DNA from: Bidens hawaiensis
Lineage: Eukaryota > Streptophyta > Magnoliopsida > Asterales > Asteraceae
NCBI GenBank assembly: GCA_021521415.1
Contig: JAIQDT010000187.1
Span: 1,736,001 to 1,800,000 of the forward strand
Reading direction: 5' to 3'
DNA: 64,000 bases
Shown here: positions 1 through 12,789 of the stretch, in pieces
How positions within the stretch are numbered: the stretch's first letter is position 1
Layout: the number at the start of each line of letters is the position of its first letter
Translations under genes and position numbers: made by a program
The notes under the pieces: generated by a model
The model's database searches: none
What the model was told of the DNA's origin: nothing
Seen by the model: the letters and a program-made list of their open reading frames with translations, nothing else

Positions 1-268
1 TGAAATTAAACGCCCTTGACTAGACGAAAAGTAGGGGTAGTTTTATTAGGTTCTAGCTAGTAGCATTAGTATTAATTGGTTTGTCTTTCTTTGTAATTCT
101 CGTTTAAGTATTATCCATCAAAATCATATTTTGTTTTGGAGATTTAGGCTATCTTGAATCAGGCCAATTATCCTATATTTCACCAATTCAATTCCCAGGT
201 TCTAACAATTTGATTTCAGCAGATACATGGTAGAGAATGTTTTTCTTGTAGCTGTTTTATCAAGGCAG
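1..268 (+). other. Probable RNE intron sequence at window edge
   Basis: This AT-rich stretch has stops in all + frames before the first RNE exon. The nearest acceptor-like site is the AG at 267-268. No separate gene is visible, and it is most simply an intron of RNE cut by the window start. Confidence 0.5.
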
Positions 269-3200
269 GTATGCAATCTGTATGTGAAATCTTGTGGATG
301 TTAAGACCCGAAGTCTTACTTTCACCACATTTATCTAGCAAAAAAAGCAGGAAAATATTAATAAGAAGATCATTAACTAGACAATGTATCCACAACCATA
401 CACCGAATTACTTTGGCTCCTGGATGGTTGACACCTGGCTCCCTGGACAACCGCTGATTCCTTCTCAGCCCAGAGGTATCTGTTCATATACGCTTGTAAA
501 CCAAAATCAAAGCTTAATCATTTAATATGTTTCTGAAAACTCAAATGCTTCCAGTGATTTAACAGATGAAGGAAAAAAGTTGGAAACTTCTGGTAGTGAC
601 TTTTTGGTGTCGAAACAGTTATTGGGTGACCTAGATTTTGAAGATGACTTTGGTTCTGAAGATATTTATGACTCATATTACCAGCCTGTAGAGGAACCAT
701 GGCTTGTAGAATCTTCTGAGCTTTTCAAATCCATTAAGAAAAGAGATCCTTCAAGTTTATTAAACAATATAAACTTAAACCAAAATAGTTCAGAAAGAGA
801 GTACCCTGTTGAAGAGCCTTGGCTATCTATTGAAGTTTCCAACAACAATGAAGACCCAGAAATCACAGAAGTCACAGAAATTACAGAAATACCTTCTCTT
901 GATAAACCTAGTCTTAACGAGTTTGAAGAGATTCCAAAAAACTTGTTTCATGATAATGAGAGTAGAGTAGGGGTAGGTATGCAGGAGGTAGATACGGTTA
1001 TATTGATAAACTCATCTTTATGTACAATGCAACGGGTTGCGGTAATGGAAGATGAAAAGTTGGTTGAAATATTATTAGAACCAATTAAAAATAACGTGCA
1101 CTGTGATAGCGTATATATAGGAGTTGTTTCAAAGCTAGTTCCACACATGGGTGGTGCTTTTGTAAACATAGGGCACGCGAGGGCTTCTCTTGTAGAAATA
1201 AAGCATCATGTTGAGCCGTTTATATTTCCTCCATTTTCTCATTATAAAGATCATAGATCGGAAGACGGGTCTTTGCTTGTTGAGCTTCTAGAACATCCTA
1301 CTCAAGTTAATGAGAAAAAACACAAGTCTGAACATGTGGAAGTTGTTGATAATATAAATGATGATGAGTTTGGAGAGCATGATATTGATGATGAGTTTGA
1401 TGTGTCAGAAGATTTTGAAGGAAATGGTGATGGGTTGTATATTAATGGAAAGAGGAATATATTTCAACCGATTAGTCAAACTTTGACTAATAAAACTGCA
1501 GAAGATAAGGAAAACGGGTCAGATGAAAGTACGTGGGCCCAAGTTCAAAGAGGGACTAAAATAATCGTTCAAGTTGTCAAAGAGGGATTGGGTACAAAAG
1601 GCCCGACATTGACAGCTTATCCAAAGTTACGGAGCCGATTTTGGGTATGTTCCATTCTGAAACTGGTATGGCTGGTGTTCATGGGTTGTGGGTCAGACCC
1701 GACGCAACCTCAAAAATTTGACACGAACACGAACACAGTGTCAGACATCTACACCACACAAACCTGAAAATTTGACGCGAACCCAAACACGACATGCATA
1801 TTCGTGGGTGGACACGAACACAACTCATTTAATTAAACTGGTTCAGGGTCCAACCAGACACAATCGGAAAATTTGACATGAACCCGAACACGAATACATG
1901 ACACACATATTCGTGGGCCGTTTAGTTAAAGGAGTCTGCGGGTCCACCCTGACACAAATCCGAAAATTTAACACGAACCCGAACATGAAAATTGTATCAA
2001 ACACGTGAACCCGGGTTTGCGGGTGGTGGGTTTGACTCGAATCTGCTTATACCAAGCCAAAACCCGTGAATTTCATTTCGTGTCAAAAATTCACACCCCT
2101 AAATATGCTCATGCATAGAGTTGACAATTTTCACATGCTTACTTAAAATGGGTTCTAGGGTTTCATTTTGTATCCAACGGGTGAACTTGAAAAACCTATA
2201 TTGAAATGAAACAACTTCAATAAACGAAAATTAGGTTTGTGATATTAACCCTAAAAGTAGGACTATTGAACAATGTGCAGGTTTTGATGACTCGTTGCAA
2301 TAGAATTGGGATTTCAAAGAAAATATCTGGGGTGGAGAGAACCCGGTTAAAAGTCATAGCCAAGACGTTGCAGCCACCCGGGTTCGGTATAACCGTGAGG
2401 ACGGTTGCTGCGGGTCATACTTTGGAAGAACTGCAAAAGGATCTTAATGGGTTGCTATCAATGTGGAAAAGTATTACTGAACAAGCCACATCAGCAGCCC
2501 TTGCAGCTGATGAAGGTGTTGAAGGTGCAATTCCCGCTATGTTACATAGAGCAATGGGCCAAACACTTTCAGTTGTCCAAGATTATTTTAATCATAAGGT
2601 ATTAATATTCGAAATATTAATGTCTAATATTTATACGTCACGTTAAATATGAATTAATTCTCCACCGGGCTGTGTTTAGGTGAAGAAAATGGTAGTTGAT
2701 TCTCCAAGGATATATCATGAGGTACCAAATTATATCAAAATATTTATACTTAAATACAGTTTTAGTTCCTGTGGTTTGACCAAATAACCCTTTTAGTCCA
2801 TTAGTTTAAATTTGACTTTTTAAGTCCAATAGTTTCATTTTCATATCAGTTAAAGTCTAGTTCACTAACCTCATCCAAATTTTCTGTTAACTTTATATAA
2901 AAAGACCAAAATACCCTTGATTATTTGTGTTTTTGATCAAAATGCCTCTAAAAAAACTAATATGTTTTATAATTAAACAAATGCAAGGTATTTTGACCAT
3001 TTCTAAAAGTAACAGAAATAGTCCAAGGGTTTTTTGGTCTTTTAGTAAAAAGTTAACAGAAAATCTGGATGGGTTAGTGGGCTGGACTTTAATGATACGA
3101 AAATGAACCTATTAGACTAAAAAAGCCAAATTAAACTAGTGGACTAAAAGGGACTAAAACTGTATTTAACTCAATACTTTTGTGGTTATTGTGTTTTTGT

Positions 3201-5107
3201 TTAAATCTTTGTCTTTCGATTCAGGTTACAAATTATCTTCAGGATATAGCTCCTGAGCTATGCAATCGGGTTGAGTTATACAACAAAAAGAATCCACTTT
3301 TTGATGAGTATAACATTGAAGAAGAACTGAACAACATGTTAAGTAAAAGGTGAGAGAGATTGTTTTTTGTGTAATTTGTATATATTTTGTGTAATATTTA
3401 TTGGAGTTGAATGCGTGTCTTGTTATGCAGGGTTGCACTCTCTAATGGAGGTTATTTAGTAATTGAACAAACCGAGGCTTTGGTCTCTATTGATGTGAAT
3501 GGAGGACAGTGTATGCTTGGTCATGGGACTTCACAGGAGAAAGCCATTCTTGAAGTCAATCTTGCAGCAGCTAAACAAGTATGTATGTGCATTATTTAGT
3601 TAATTTTAAATGTGGTGGTTTATATTACAATCCTGTTTTCTAAGTTGAGTTGTATAAATAAGTAATCATGACAAATGTTAGCAGCTTTAAGGCCTCATTC
3701 TTATGGATTGTGATATCGTGAAGCAAATTTTTGCGTTTTTCTCTTAAAAAGACCAAAAATGCTGATGATTTTAGAAATCAAACTATTTTGATATTGATTT
3801 TCCATGGATTTCAGATTGCTAGGGAATTGCGGTTGAGAGATATTGGTGGGATTATTGTAGTTGATTTCATTGATATGCTGGATGATTGTAAGTCTCCGTG
3901 TGTGTTCAGAAATGCTCATACAAGAAAGCCTTGTTCTGTATCAGCAATAAATTGCACTCACGTTTTTCTTTTTGAATATTATATTCAGCATATAAGAGAT
4001 TGGTCTATGAAGCGGTTAAAAATGCAGTTGAGAGGGACCGCTCATTAGTCAAAGTCTCTGAGCTTTCAAGGCATGGGCTAATGGAGATCACCAGAAAAAG
4101 GGTATGCACTTCATAAAATTGACAAATTATAAATTAAAAACGATATTTCGCAAACAAAACAAATCATCGTTTTTGTGTCTTGACCAGGTGCGACCTAGTG
4201 TGACATTCATGATCAGTGAACCATGTTCTTGTTGTCATGCTACCGGGAGAGTTGAAGCTTTGGAAACCTCGTTCTCTAAAATCGAGCGTGAGATTTGTCG
4301 ATTGCTTGTGAGTTGTTCTTTTCTTTATTCGATTATAGTTAGTTAATATGAACAATTGTAAAAACCACATTCATTTTTGGTAGGCACAGATAGAGAAACC
4401 AGATCCTGGAAAGCCTGAAACATGGCCAAAGTTCGTTCTAATGGTTGATCGATATATGGGTAGTTACTTAACTTCTGGAAAGAGGACAAGATTAGCTATC
4501 TTGAGTAGTTCTCTAAGAGTATGGATTTTGCTTAAGGTAATGGGTTGATTTAAGTTGTTTTTTTTAAGCCTGGTAAACTGAGTGGGTCGGGCGGGTTTGG
4601 GTGACAGGCCATTTTAAAAAGAAGTAGCAACTTGGTTCGGGTCAATGGGTCAAAGCGGTCCATTTTAAAAAGAAGTATCAATTTGGTTCGGGTCAAAAGT
4701 GATCCGTGTCAGAATGGGTTCGGGTCAGTATGGGGTAATGAGCAGAATGGGTTTTGGGTAAAATTGGGCCATTTAAAAATCAATTTTGGTTTGGGTTAAA
4801 ATGGGTTGTGGCCAGAATGCAGATTGCAGACTGGTTGAAATGAGCAAGAAATTAGTCAATGGTTGTTCAATTTGGGTCATGTTCTAATTGACTTTCAAAA
4901 CATCAGGTTGCAAGAAATTTTACTAGGGGTGCATTTGAGTTAAAGCCACTAGAAGAATATAAGGATGATAGAGATGAAGATGAAATTAAAAGGCGGCAGC
5001 CACCGTTGCAGCCGCCAAAGAAGACCGCCAGAGATACGCCCAGACGGAAAGTCACCATCTTTCCCATTAACAAGTGGAAGACTGGTGGTGGTGGTGGTAG
5101 TAAATGA
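269..5107 (+). CDS. RNE: Ribonuclease E/G-like protein, chloroplast type (5' end outside window)
   Basis: This gene encodes an endoribonuclease of the RNase E/G family; in Arabidopsis RNE processes polycistronic chloroplast transcripts. The exons, joined in phase, are about 269-475 (start uncertain), 566-1644, 2281-2598, 2680-2721, 3225-3349, 3431-3578, 3815-3887, 3989-4101, 4188-4307, 4384-4536 and 4907-5107 (TGA). All junctions from 475 on are GT-AG. About 860 residues are visible of the family's roughly 1000, so the transit peptide and most of the N-terminal starch-binding-like domain lie upstream of the window. The S1-type region is near 990-1230. The two metal-binding aspartates of the RNase E catalytic site are in ALVSIDVNGG (exon 3431-3578) and GGIIVVDFIDM (exon 3815-3887). 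The zinc-link cysteines are in EPCSCCHATGRVEA (exon 4188-4307). PVEEPWL occurs twice in the plant-specific linker (about 690 and 810). The reading frame is intact throughout, so the gene is probably functional. Confidence 0.95.
1668..2103. repeat. MITE-like insert with GACACGAAC minisatellite in an RNE intron
   Basis: The long intron 1645-2280 holds about four degenerate copies of a unit resembling AAAATTTGACACGAACCCG (near 1711, 1764, 1865 and 1952). The block starts with GGTGTTCATGGG and ends with CACACCCCTA, which resembles the GGGGTGT ends of plant hAT MITEs. No clean target duplication was found, so the boundaries are approximate. Confidence 0.45.
2750..3169. mobile_element. Foldback MITE in an RNE intron
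   Basis: The ends are perfect 17-bp inverted repeats, TTAAATACAGTTTTAGT at 2750 and its complement ending at 3169. Similarity between the arms continues inward for roughly 150-200 bp; for example, the 'aaagtctagttcactaacct' region is mirrored by 'gttagtgggctggacttta'. The whole ~420-bp insert could therefore fold into one long imperfect hairpin. It has no coding capacity. The outermost TTAA could be a target duplication or part of the terminal repeat. Superfamily is not assigned. Confidence 0.8.
4608..4790. repeat. 51-bp tandem repeat and GGGTT-rich stretch in an RNE intron
   Basis: A unit beginning CCATTTTAAAAAGAAGTA and running through TTGGTTCGGGTCAA occurs near 4609 and again 51 bp later. 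It is followed by degenerate AATGGGTT(C/T)GGGT copies to about 4790. It lies wholly in the last RNE intron (4537-4906). Confidence 0.6.
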
Positions 5108-6858
5108 ACATATGTAAGATTTGGTAATCTCAGTTTCAGCTACTTTTTTGCTTATATTAAAAAAGGTCCCAAGTGAAATGTCTTTTTTAAAAAAAAAATT
5201 ACTATTTGGTAGTTACATATAACAGACTTTTGTAGATGGTTACAGATGGCATGAACTTTTGTTTTTGTAATTCAGTATCTAAATTTTCTATTCTGTAATA
5301 ACAAAGAAATGTGTCTGAATTTTGTTGACAGTATATATCCATTTATATTATACATCCATCATAAGATTCATTTGTGTGTTCTGGAAAATCAAGCGTCATC
5401 ATTGCCAAATATTTACATCTGGATTATAATTTAAGTAAAAGGTTGTCAAATTGTTAAAATCTGAAAAATTGGTGTATTTGACTTAGATTGACCAATGCTA
5501 TCAAAATTGAGAGATTATTAACCTAATTATGGTTTAGAAAGTCCTATATCATGCATTGAAGTGATTTCTAATCAAAATATCTTGTTAAAGAAAATAGAAA
5601 AATTAAAATTTTGTATTAAGAGCTATTAAACTTGTTGAATGACTTGTATTTTTTGTAAGCATATGATTTTGAAAGTGAAACACGCAATAAAAACTAATCA
5701 TTGGACCCAATTATGTACAACATGCAACAAATGACAAAAATAGTGGTCTCTTGATAACCCTAGGCCATGTGTAATGGGACATTATATGGGTGGATAAAGC
5801 CCCTACACCATCCCTCTAGGCATTATATGGGGCTTTATAAGGACAGACGTTTTTACAATAAAGCTCATATGTGTTCTAAATGATAATGATTTAAGATCCA
5901 GTATCCACTACACATGTTTTTTACTATAAAGGACGATGATGATTTGACGGAAATGTGCTAGTGGGGACTATGGCAAGATAAAGTGGTAAAAAATGCTAAC
6001 TTGATTGTACATCATGAACCACCTAATTATAGGTGATTTAGAGTGTGTTTTTCAAGTATGCATCAAAACTCCATTTTAAATTTGGTTCTTTATTTTAGTT
6101 AAAAGACCCATATATAACTTGAAATGTGCAATGTGTGGCTGATTGTTATAAGCCTAGTTAATAAGTGACTCTATTGATGTGTATTGTATGCTAGAAGATA
6201 AGCATTTGCTAGTTTTTTTGGCTATAACATAGGCATAGCCTAAGAGCATAATTGAACTAAATGTTACAATATGCAAATATGTTAAATCAAAATGATAACT
6301 AGGTGTTTTTGTGTTATTATGTACCATCAAGTTATAGATAATGCTTTAGGGCCACGATTTTTTTTTTTTTTTACTTTCATGATATCTATATGATATTATT
6401 CATTTTTTTTGGAGTAGACCTATGTGGAAATTTTATTATTTGTGTCCTAAGTTGAAAATTATAGATGTAACTATTTACACTAGTAAAAGTTCACCATATC
6501 ATGGTTCTATGTTAATTATTATACATCAAATTAGTAACTTGGTTTAAATTTTTAGCAAAGTTACTAAACCATCCCTACCTGATTCCATTTCCATGCCTAA
6601 AAGAAGCCCCATATATGCAATCTATTAGCATAACAAACAGAATAAGCATACAATGCAATCGATTCGAGTAACATTCACACAAAATTAAATGAAACAGTTA
6701 GACCCGAAGGCCAAATCTAATGCCGATGTATTCCAATTTCCGCTCAATTAAACACAAAGACGAGAACAAACAATAATGTGGTCAGATACTAGTACTATTA
6801 GCACAACATACCCTTGTTTCAAAACCAAACAATAATGTTATCAACATAACTAACAACT
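5108..6858. other. Intergenic region between convergent RNE and PAT10
   Basis: This AT-rich sequence holds the 3' untranslated regions of two tail-to-tail genes. No ORF of interest, RNA gene or clear transposon end was recognised. A T12 run lies near 6360. Confidence 0.7.
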
Positions 6859-9800
6859 TCAGCAACATCTACACTTTAACACATCTAAACATGTATAAGG
6901 TACCGACATCTGCTCTAGTTCAGGTGCACCCGGTAGGGGTTCCATAGCATATATGCTTGTTCTTGCAAAGCAAAAATTATATAGATTCCTGCACGCGCCT
7001 TTACTGAACGGATACACTCTTTCTGGGATTGTTCTACACCAATTTTAATATTGAAATTAGTACATATATGGCACATAAGTTATATTATCAATCAGCTAAC
7101 CTCATATATGGTATTCTCCTGCGTCTCACAAGTTCATATGTGGTTTGATTTGTCACAATTAAATAGCTGAAAAGATAGATGCGTATTAATAATATATATA
7201 AGGGCACGTTCAATACATAACCAATTTTATGTAGTATACCTCGAGAATAGCAATAAGCACTTGTATGTAGTGCTCAGTCAGATAACAGAGTCCGGTTATG
7301 CGGTTATATAACCGCCTTATGTATAACATTTTAAGCAATAGAAACACGTGTTTATATAGTTCTCGCAGTTCTATGTTAAAAATTAGTTTTGTATTGAACG
7401 TACCTCTATATATGAGTATGTAGAAAATGACATGAATGCTAATTTTAAAAACAAAACCTTACCTATGGAATAGAAGAAGCAGCAGAAGAAATATTAACGC
7501 GATTGACAATATAGATAGTAGAATAATCATGATAACATCCACCAACCTAAATGAAATGAAAAAAATTGTATTATCCAACTATAAATATAATTTAATAGCA
7601 AGATGAAACGAGTATTAACACTTTGGAGGCATTCTAAACAATCTAATAATAAAATAAATAATAAAAATTATTATAAAAATAAAAAGTAATAACAAGTTAA
7701 AACTGAGTAGGGGGTGTGCATGAACCAAAATAACTAATCTGCAACTGAAATAGCCGGCATAACCTAACACAAATCAAGATGGTTTGGCTTTAAGTTCTTT
7801 TCAAAAACTGAATTTTCGGTTTGGTCTTCTGTGTACATAAAACCGAAAAAACCAAAACCGAACCAAACCCATTGTGAAAACCGAAAACCGAATTTTTCAT
7901 TGAATTTATGGATTATAATATTTGTTTTTAATGTTAAGTAATTTATACAAAACTAATAAACGACGTGGCCAAAACGTTTTATAACCAACTGTGCAATAAT
8001 CAATCAAATCATTAATTAAAAAAGATTTAGGCCCAAAATATTTCAAGCCCAAATGACAAAACCGAACCCAACTGGCCCATGCACACCCCTAGAAATGAGT
8101 ATTTGACAAAGGATAACAAAAATCGACATCTTTTAAAAGCTTTTAATTTTTCAAGTAAAGAAGGGTCAGAAAGTAAAATATACCATGCTTTTTCAAATGA
8201 AGCTTGTAAATACTCAATATACAAAATGCCAGTCCAAATGCATAAGGCAGTTTCCTCAAGAATGTACCACCTGTCAAATCATTCAACCAAAAACAAACAT
8301 ATTCTCAAACAACTAGAAATCAAAATAAAAAACTCATGTATAAATTACCCACCAAAATCGACAATGGTTGCCCTGGCCAATACAAGTTCCGAGCCAAACA
8401 CAATGGTGATCAAACTGAAGAACACATCTGTCACAATCATGACAATGTTTTGCTCTTGGAGGCTGCAATATAAAGTTTTTCAACAAACAATTAAATTTAA
8501 GGATAATATCATATAACCCGTCAAAAGTCAAAACTTCAATAATATCAAATTTATCCAACAAAAAACCATGATATCAAAGATATCCATTTCATATGTTTGA
8601 CTTAAATACCCCTCTCTGAAATTATGTGAGTTAGGATTTAGGAAAGTATGAAATATAAGTGTTAAAAACGAGCATATATGAAAATTGCCCCCAACTTTTA
8701 ACAAGAAAAATGTGTTACTTTTATTTTAACATGAATTTGATTTAACATAATACGATTGGCAGCAAATCTTTTAAACTACATCATACGCGTATCAATGAAA
8801 TTATATATTATAGATGCCATTCTTAACTCGGTAACTTAGCAAAGAAAATTTAGTTGAGATGAATCATTTATGCTGCCAACTTATGACCTTAATGGTTAAG
8901 ATTTTTAGTAATCATGCAGTTGATATCTCAACAACAAAAGAAAGATGCACAAAGAGGTACCTGCACAACATTACAGTAAGAGCAAGTGTAAGTCCTGAAA
9001 CAAAAAAAAGTTATTAGTAATTATTAAAATTAAGTGAGGCAGATGAAACATATATGAATCATGATTACAGTTTAATGATTATGTTTTTCCAATTTGACTT
9101 AAATTGAATAATTATACAACTTAGTTATTATTTAGTAAGATTTTTTCTTCACTATCATCTCCTACTTCAGGTTAAACTGTTACAAACTAGTAACTAAATA
9201 GCAATCAAGATTCATACATGTTTCACTTGCCTCACTTAATTTTATAACAAAACTACATTCAAAAACCGGATTATAACACCGAATCAAAGGAAGACGATAA
9301 AGCCTCACTGGACCATTTAGATATCATGTACTAACTTAATAATATATAAGCAACTACACAAAAAGAAATGCATAACATATATAAAATGAGAAACTACCTG
9401 ACACATGTTCCAGATGGATACATCTCCATCACGTGCTTTGCCCAATTCATTGGGTTATTCCCCACAATATTTTCTCCCGAACGGTTTTTATCTATGGTTA
9501 CAACCACACTGCCATTTTTACTTGAAGCAGGTTGTCTTTGCTTGATCATTCACATCAATAAACAAATAAATTATCATGTATTTTAATACAACTAATTCGT
9601 TTTAAAAAATACAAAACTATGAGCTTACTTTGATATTTCTGATGACCTTAACGAGGCTTCAGTCTTAGCAAATTCTCTCATTGCATCAATCACATACCTA
9701 AGCACACGTAAAACTGTTTAAACTTATACATAACACACTAATTTTTATTATTTTTTGAAACAAAATGTAATCAAACAGTCGCATACCCTGGAGTAGAACC

Positions 9801-10700
9801 CGAGGTAAAAAAATACTGAATCAATGTAGCAACAACCAATAGCAAATAGATTGATGTGTACCTGTACAATTGTAACACAATTAATAAACATGTTGTTAGT
9901 GTTCATCAAAAACATAATTATTAAAATCTCTCGCTTGTTGCACCTAGGCCCACTTTTCAGACAAGGCTCAATAACTATGCTTCTAGTTCCTATGCGAGCG
10001 CTTTGACATTGTCTACGATAGAAACATGAGAAGATAAAAGCCGAGCAAAAGAAACACTTGGAATGCGTTTGAAACTTAGATCTTAGGGAGGTCAAAGAAA
10101 TCACATTGAACACTTTGTTATTCAAGTTTTGGAATTGCATTTAAATCTTGACTCTTTAGAACTTTCGGTACTAACTAAATGATATCAAAATATTATACAA
10201 TAGCTTTTGTTTATTTTATATAAGAATAGTATTATTTCTCTAATACATACTGTTATATATTTTAATTTCTTTTTATTGAAGTGGGATTTTTTTCTTAGGC
10301 CCTTGCCTTTTTGCGCCTAGCGCGTTTGATAACTATGGACCTAATTACAAAAGACAAACCCTAAACAACTGAACTTAGGTGGCTCATAATAGCATATAAT
10401 AATAACAGTAAACAAAGTATGTGCTTACAAAGGTTGATCTTTTAATTTATCTCTGAACTCTTGATTGAAAATAAAAACAAAGCCAACGAATATGAGATGC
10501 AGCATGACCAAGGCCAATCGCAAACACAAGGCAGATCTTCTAACTGCAATCAAATTGAATGAAACCCACTTCACTATGCACAAACAAAACAAAAGATTAT
10601 TATTACCTGGATCGGAGAGACATGGGAAGACGTTGAAGCATCGGTCGGAGAATTGATCCGACGTGTCGCGAGAAGGAACACAGCAGCTCATCATCGTCAT
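6859..10700 (-). CDS. PAT10: DHHC-type protein S-acyltransferase, PAT10-like
   Basis: This integral membrane palmitoyltransferase moves a fatty acyl group to protein cysteines. Arabidopsis PAT10 works at Golgi and tonoplast and acylates calcineurin B-like proteins. The exons on the - strand are 10700-10607, 10543-10429, 9861-9787, 9697-9629, 9535-9398, 8994-8961, 8462-8353, 8270-8184, 7546-7463, 7166-7101 and 7018-6859. They join in phase to 1032 nt, 343 aa plus stop, against about 340 aa in Arabidopsis PAT10. Four membrane segments are visible: [16 protein letters not shown]..., [35 protein letters not shown] and [20 protein letters not shown]. The cysteine-rich domain has [20 protein letters not shown] and [11 protein letters not shown], so the DHHC motif is intact. 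The C-terminus ends CRCC as in PAT10. Two introns use AAG acceptors (before 9535 and 7018), chosen because they keep frame and family alignment. No lesion was seen. Confidence 0.93.
7708..8091. mobile_element. hAT-like MITE in a PAT10 intron
   Basis: The insert starts TAGGGGGTGTGCATG and ends CATGCACACCCCTA, which form imperfect terminal inverted repeats. The 8-bp flanks (aaactgag and gaaatgag) match at 6 of 8 positions, as expected of an old hAT target duplication. The interior is rich in aaaccgaaaacc words and has no transposase. Confidence 0.65.
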
Positions 10701-10764
10701 TGATAATAATAATTATTGCATATTATAAAGAATATTATATAAAAAAGAAGAAAGAAAGGGTGTT

Positions 10765-10789
10765 GATAGATAGATAGATAGATAGATAG
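10765..10789. repeat. (GATA)n microsatellite upstream of PAT10
   Basis: About six GATA units lie 65-90 bp upstream of the PAT10 start codon, probably in its 5' leader. A TATA-like run (tttatataatattc on the - strand) lies between it and the ATG. Confidence 0.85.
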
Positions 10790-11110
10790 TATAGTAGCTT
10801 GGAATTTGGTGATAACAATCATACAGAGGTCAAGATTTGGGGGTGGAACATAAGAGAATAGTGATGAATGATGATGGGATAATAATTGCAGACTGGTGCT
10901 TTCATCTACACTTGTTTTGCAAGATTGCCCCTTAAGCTATTTGGGGTGGCAGGCTACAAAATGAGGCGATTTATGACATGTGCCGTCCAATCAGTAAATT
11001 GGGGTTTTTATTTTAGGGTCGTGCTAACCGTACTCCACACCATCATAAACCGTCACGGATAGTGTTATACGTGGCAGTGTAGTACGATGTACGAACGCTG
11101 ACGTTGATTT

Positions 11111-11900
11111 GGGGTGTGTTTGGGATTGCTTATTTAAGTGAAAAATGACTTTTTGTTAAAAGGACTTATAAACTTATGAATTTTTGAAAAGAAGTTTTCA
11201 AAAAAATGTTTTGATTAGCTTATGTGGTGAGGAAAATCAAAATGACCAAAATAGACACTTTTTTTTTGAAAGGAGTGTAATGGGTTTTGAGGGTTAAAAG
11301 GTGTAATAGGTAATTCCAGGGCCGGCCTTAGGGGGTGGCGGGGTGGTCGACGGCCACAGGCCCGACACCCCGCTAGGCTCGAAATTTTTTTTTTTTTAAA
11401 AAAAATATATATGTATTTATATTAAATGCAATATGTATATTTAAAGATTAAACTTAATTACATAGTCACCAACTTGGTCTAGTGACAAAAAGTATTACTC
11501 CCAACTAAAAGGTTATGGGTTCTAGTCTCATTTGAGACATTTTTAATACAAATTTTATACAAAAAGGTTTTTTCACAACCCAAAATATAAACAAGTAAAC
11601 TCATATAAAAATTAAATTGTTTATACACAACAAAATACTCATTTTACTTAAGGCACAAAAAAAATTTCGCCTTCGGCCCAAAATATTTTTTGCTTTCTCG
11701 GAGCCGGCCCTGGGTAATTCAAATCCATTAAGTTAATAAGTTAGAGATTCATAACTTTTCAAAACCCATTTATTTTGTCTTCACCATAAGTTAAAATCCA
11801 AAAGACCTTATGGTTTACCAAACACCTTATACACCTTATTAACTTTTCAAAAAGTTTATAAGTTATAACTTGATGAAAATAAGGAATCCCAAACACCCCC
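11111..11900. mobile_element. Outer MITE with GGGGTGTTTGGGATT ends
   Basis: The left end GGGGTGTGTTTGGGATT is matched by the right end AATCCCAAACACCCCC. Just inside, CTTATTT on the left pairs with AAATAAGG on the right. The flanks share TTGAT. The interior halves are also partly complementary (aagtttataagtt and related words). The element is split by the hAT MITE at 11317-11712, giving roughly 390 bp without the insert. No coding capacity. Confidence 0.7.
11317..11712. mobile_element. hAT-type MITE with perfect 8-bp target duplication
   Basis: The ends are CAGGGCCGGCC and GAGCCGGCCCTG, the classical CAGGG(C/G)CGGC hAT terminal inverted repeat. It is flanked on both sides by GGTAATTC (11309-11316 and 11713-11720). 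At 396 bp it is non-autonomous. The exact duplication indicates a fairly recent insertion inside the older outer MITE. Confidence 0.92.
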
Positions 11901-12780
11901 TTGATCTTCACAGGTTGTCATTGACTAACAATGCCACATATAGGTCACGTATAGTGCAAACCGAGATTGATTAGGTACACGACAACCTGCGAAGATCAAA
12001 TCAATTGTTATGTAGCATCCTATAAGCCGCGTATAGATCTTTAAGTGACATGTGGGGTCAAACTTGAATTATTGAGCCGGATGCTCCCTATTATAATATA
12101 TATTAGCATGCATACATGCAACATACACAAACAAACTCAACACACTCTAGTGAAACCTCAAGGCAAAAAATTGTCCTGGTTGTTGGACGGGCTATTATTG
12201 CAGACGAACAAAAAGTCAAATATTCCAGATTTGAACTAGGAGCCGGGGTTTGCAGATTATGACAAGGAGGCGGTGCTACCAAATTTGAACAAGGTTTCAC
12301 CGTATGTTTATTTGGTTTAGCAGTCGTTAGTCATATTTGAAATTAGATATGTTAACCATATTTTTTGTTAGGGATATTTTGTACACGACCCTCCGCCTTC
12401 GGATGTGGCCGGAAGCAGCAGTTCAAGCTGGTCACATGCTGAACATGATTATGGTCAGCCATCATACCAGTTATCAGAAAACTAGTATTATGTTACCCAA
12501 CATTTGTACCAGTTTAATGCTGAAGAGCCGTATTCCGGTAGTCAACATTCGTACCCCTTACCAGTAGAGGAGTCGTATCGGTCACAACTAGAACCGGGCC
12601 ACATTTGTGATACCGCTCAAGAGGTTGGTCGAGTACGCCAGACATCTTTCTGGTAACAAAGATGATGATGATAATAATTACATACACGAGGCGACAGTGT
12701 CGTATAAAACGGATAACATATGAAACCATACGTTTTGTTAAAATAAGACAGATTTTATAATTAGTATTTCGAACCTGTTC
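11901..12780. other. Intergenic, with decayed coding traces
   Basis: No intact gene. From about 12370 the + strand reads like the degraded, serine/proline/tyrosine-rich start of the FAR1-type pseudogene that follows, with many frame breaks. The stretch 11901-12100 shows nothing recognisable. Confidence 0.4.
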
Positions 12781-12789
12781 AGTTTTTTT

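Noticed and set aside
5755..5860. Possible MITE starting 'taggccatgtgtaatggg'
   Set aside because: No matching inverted end or target duplication could be found downstream.
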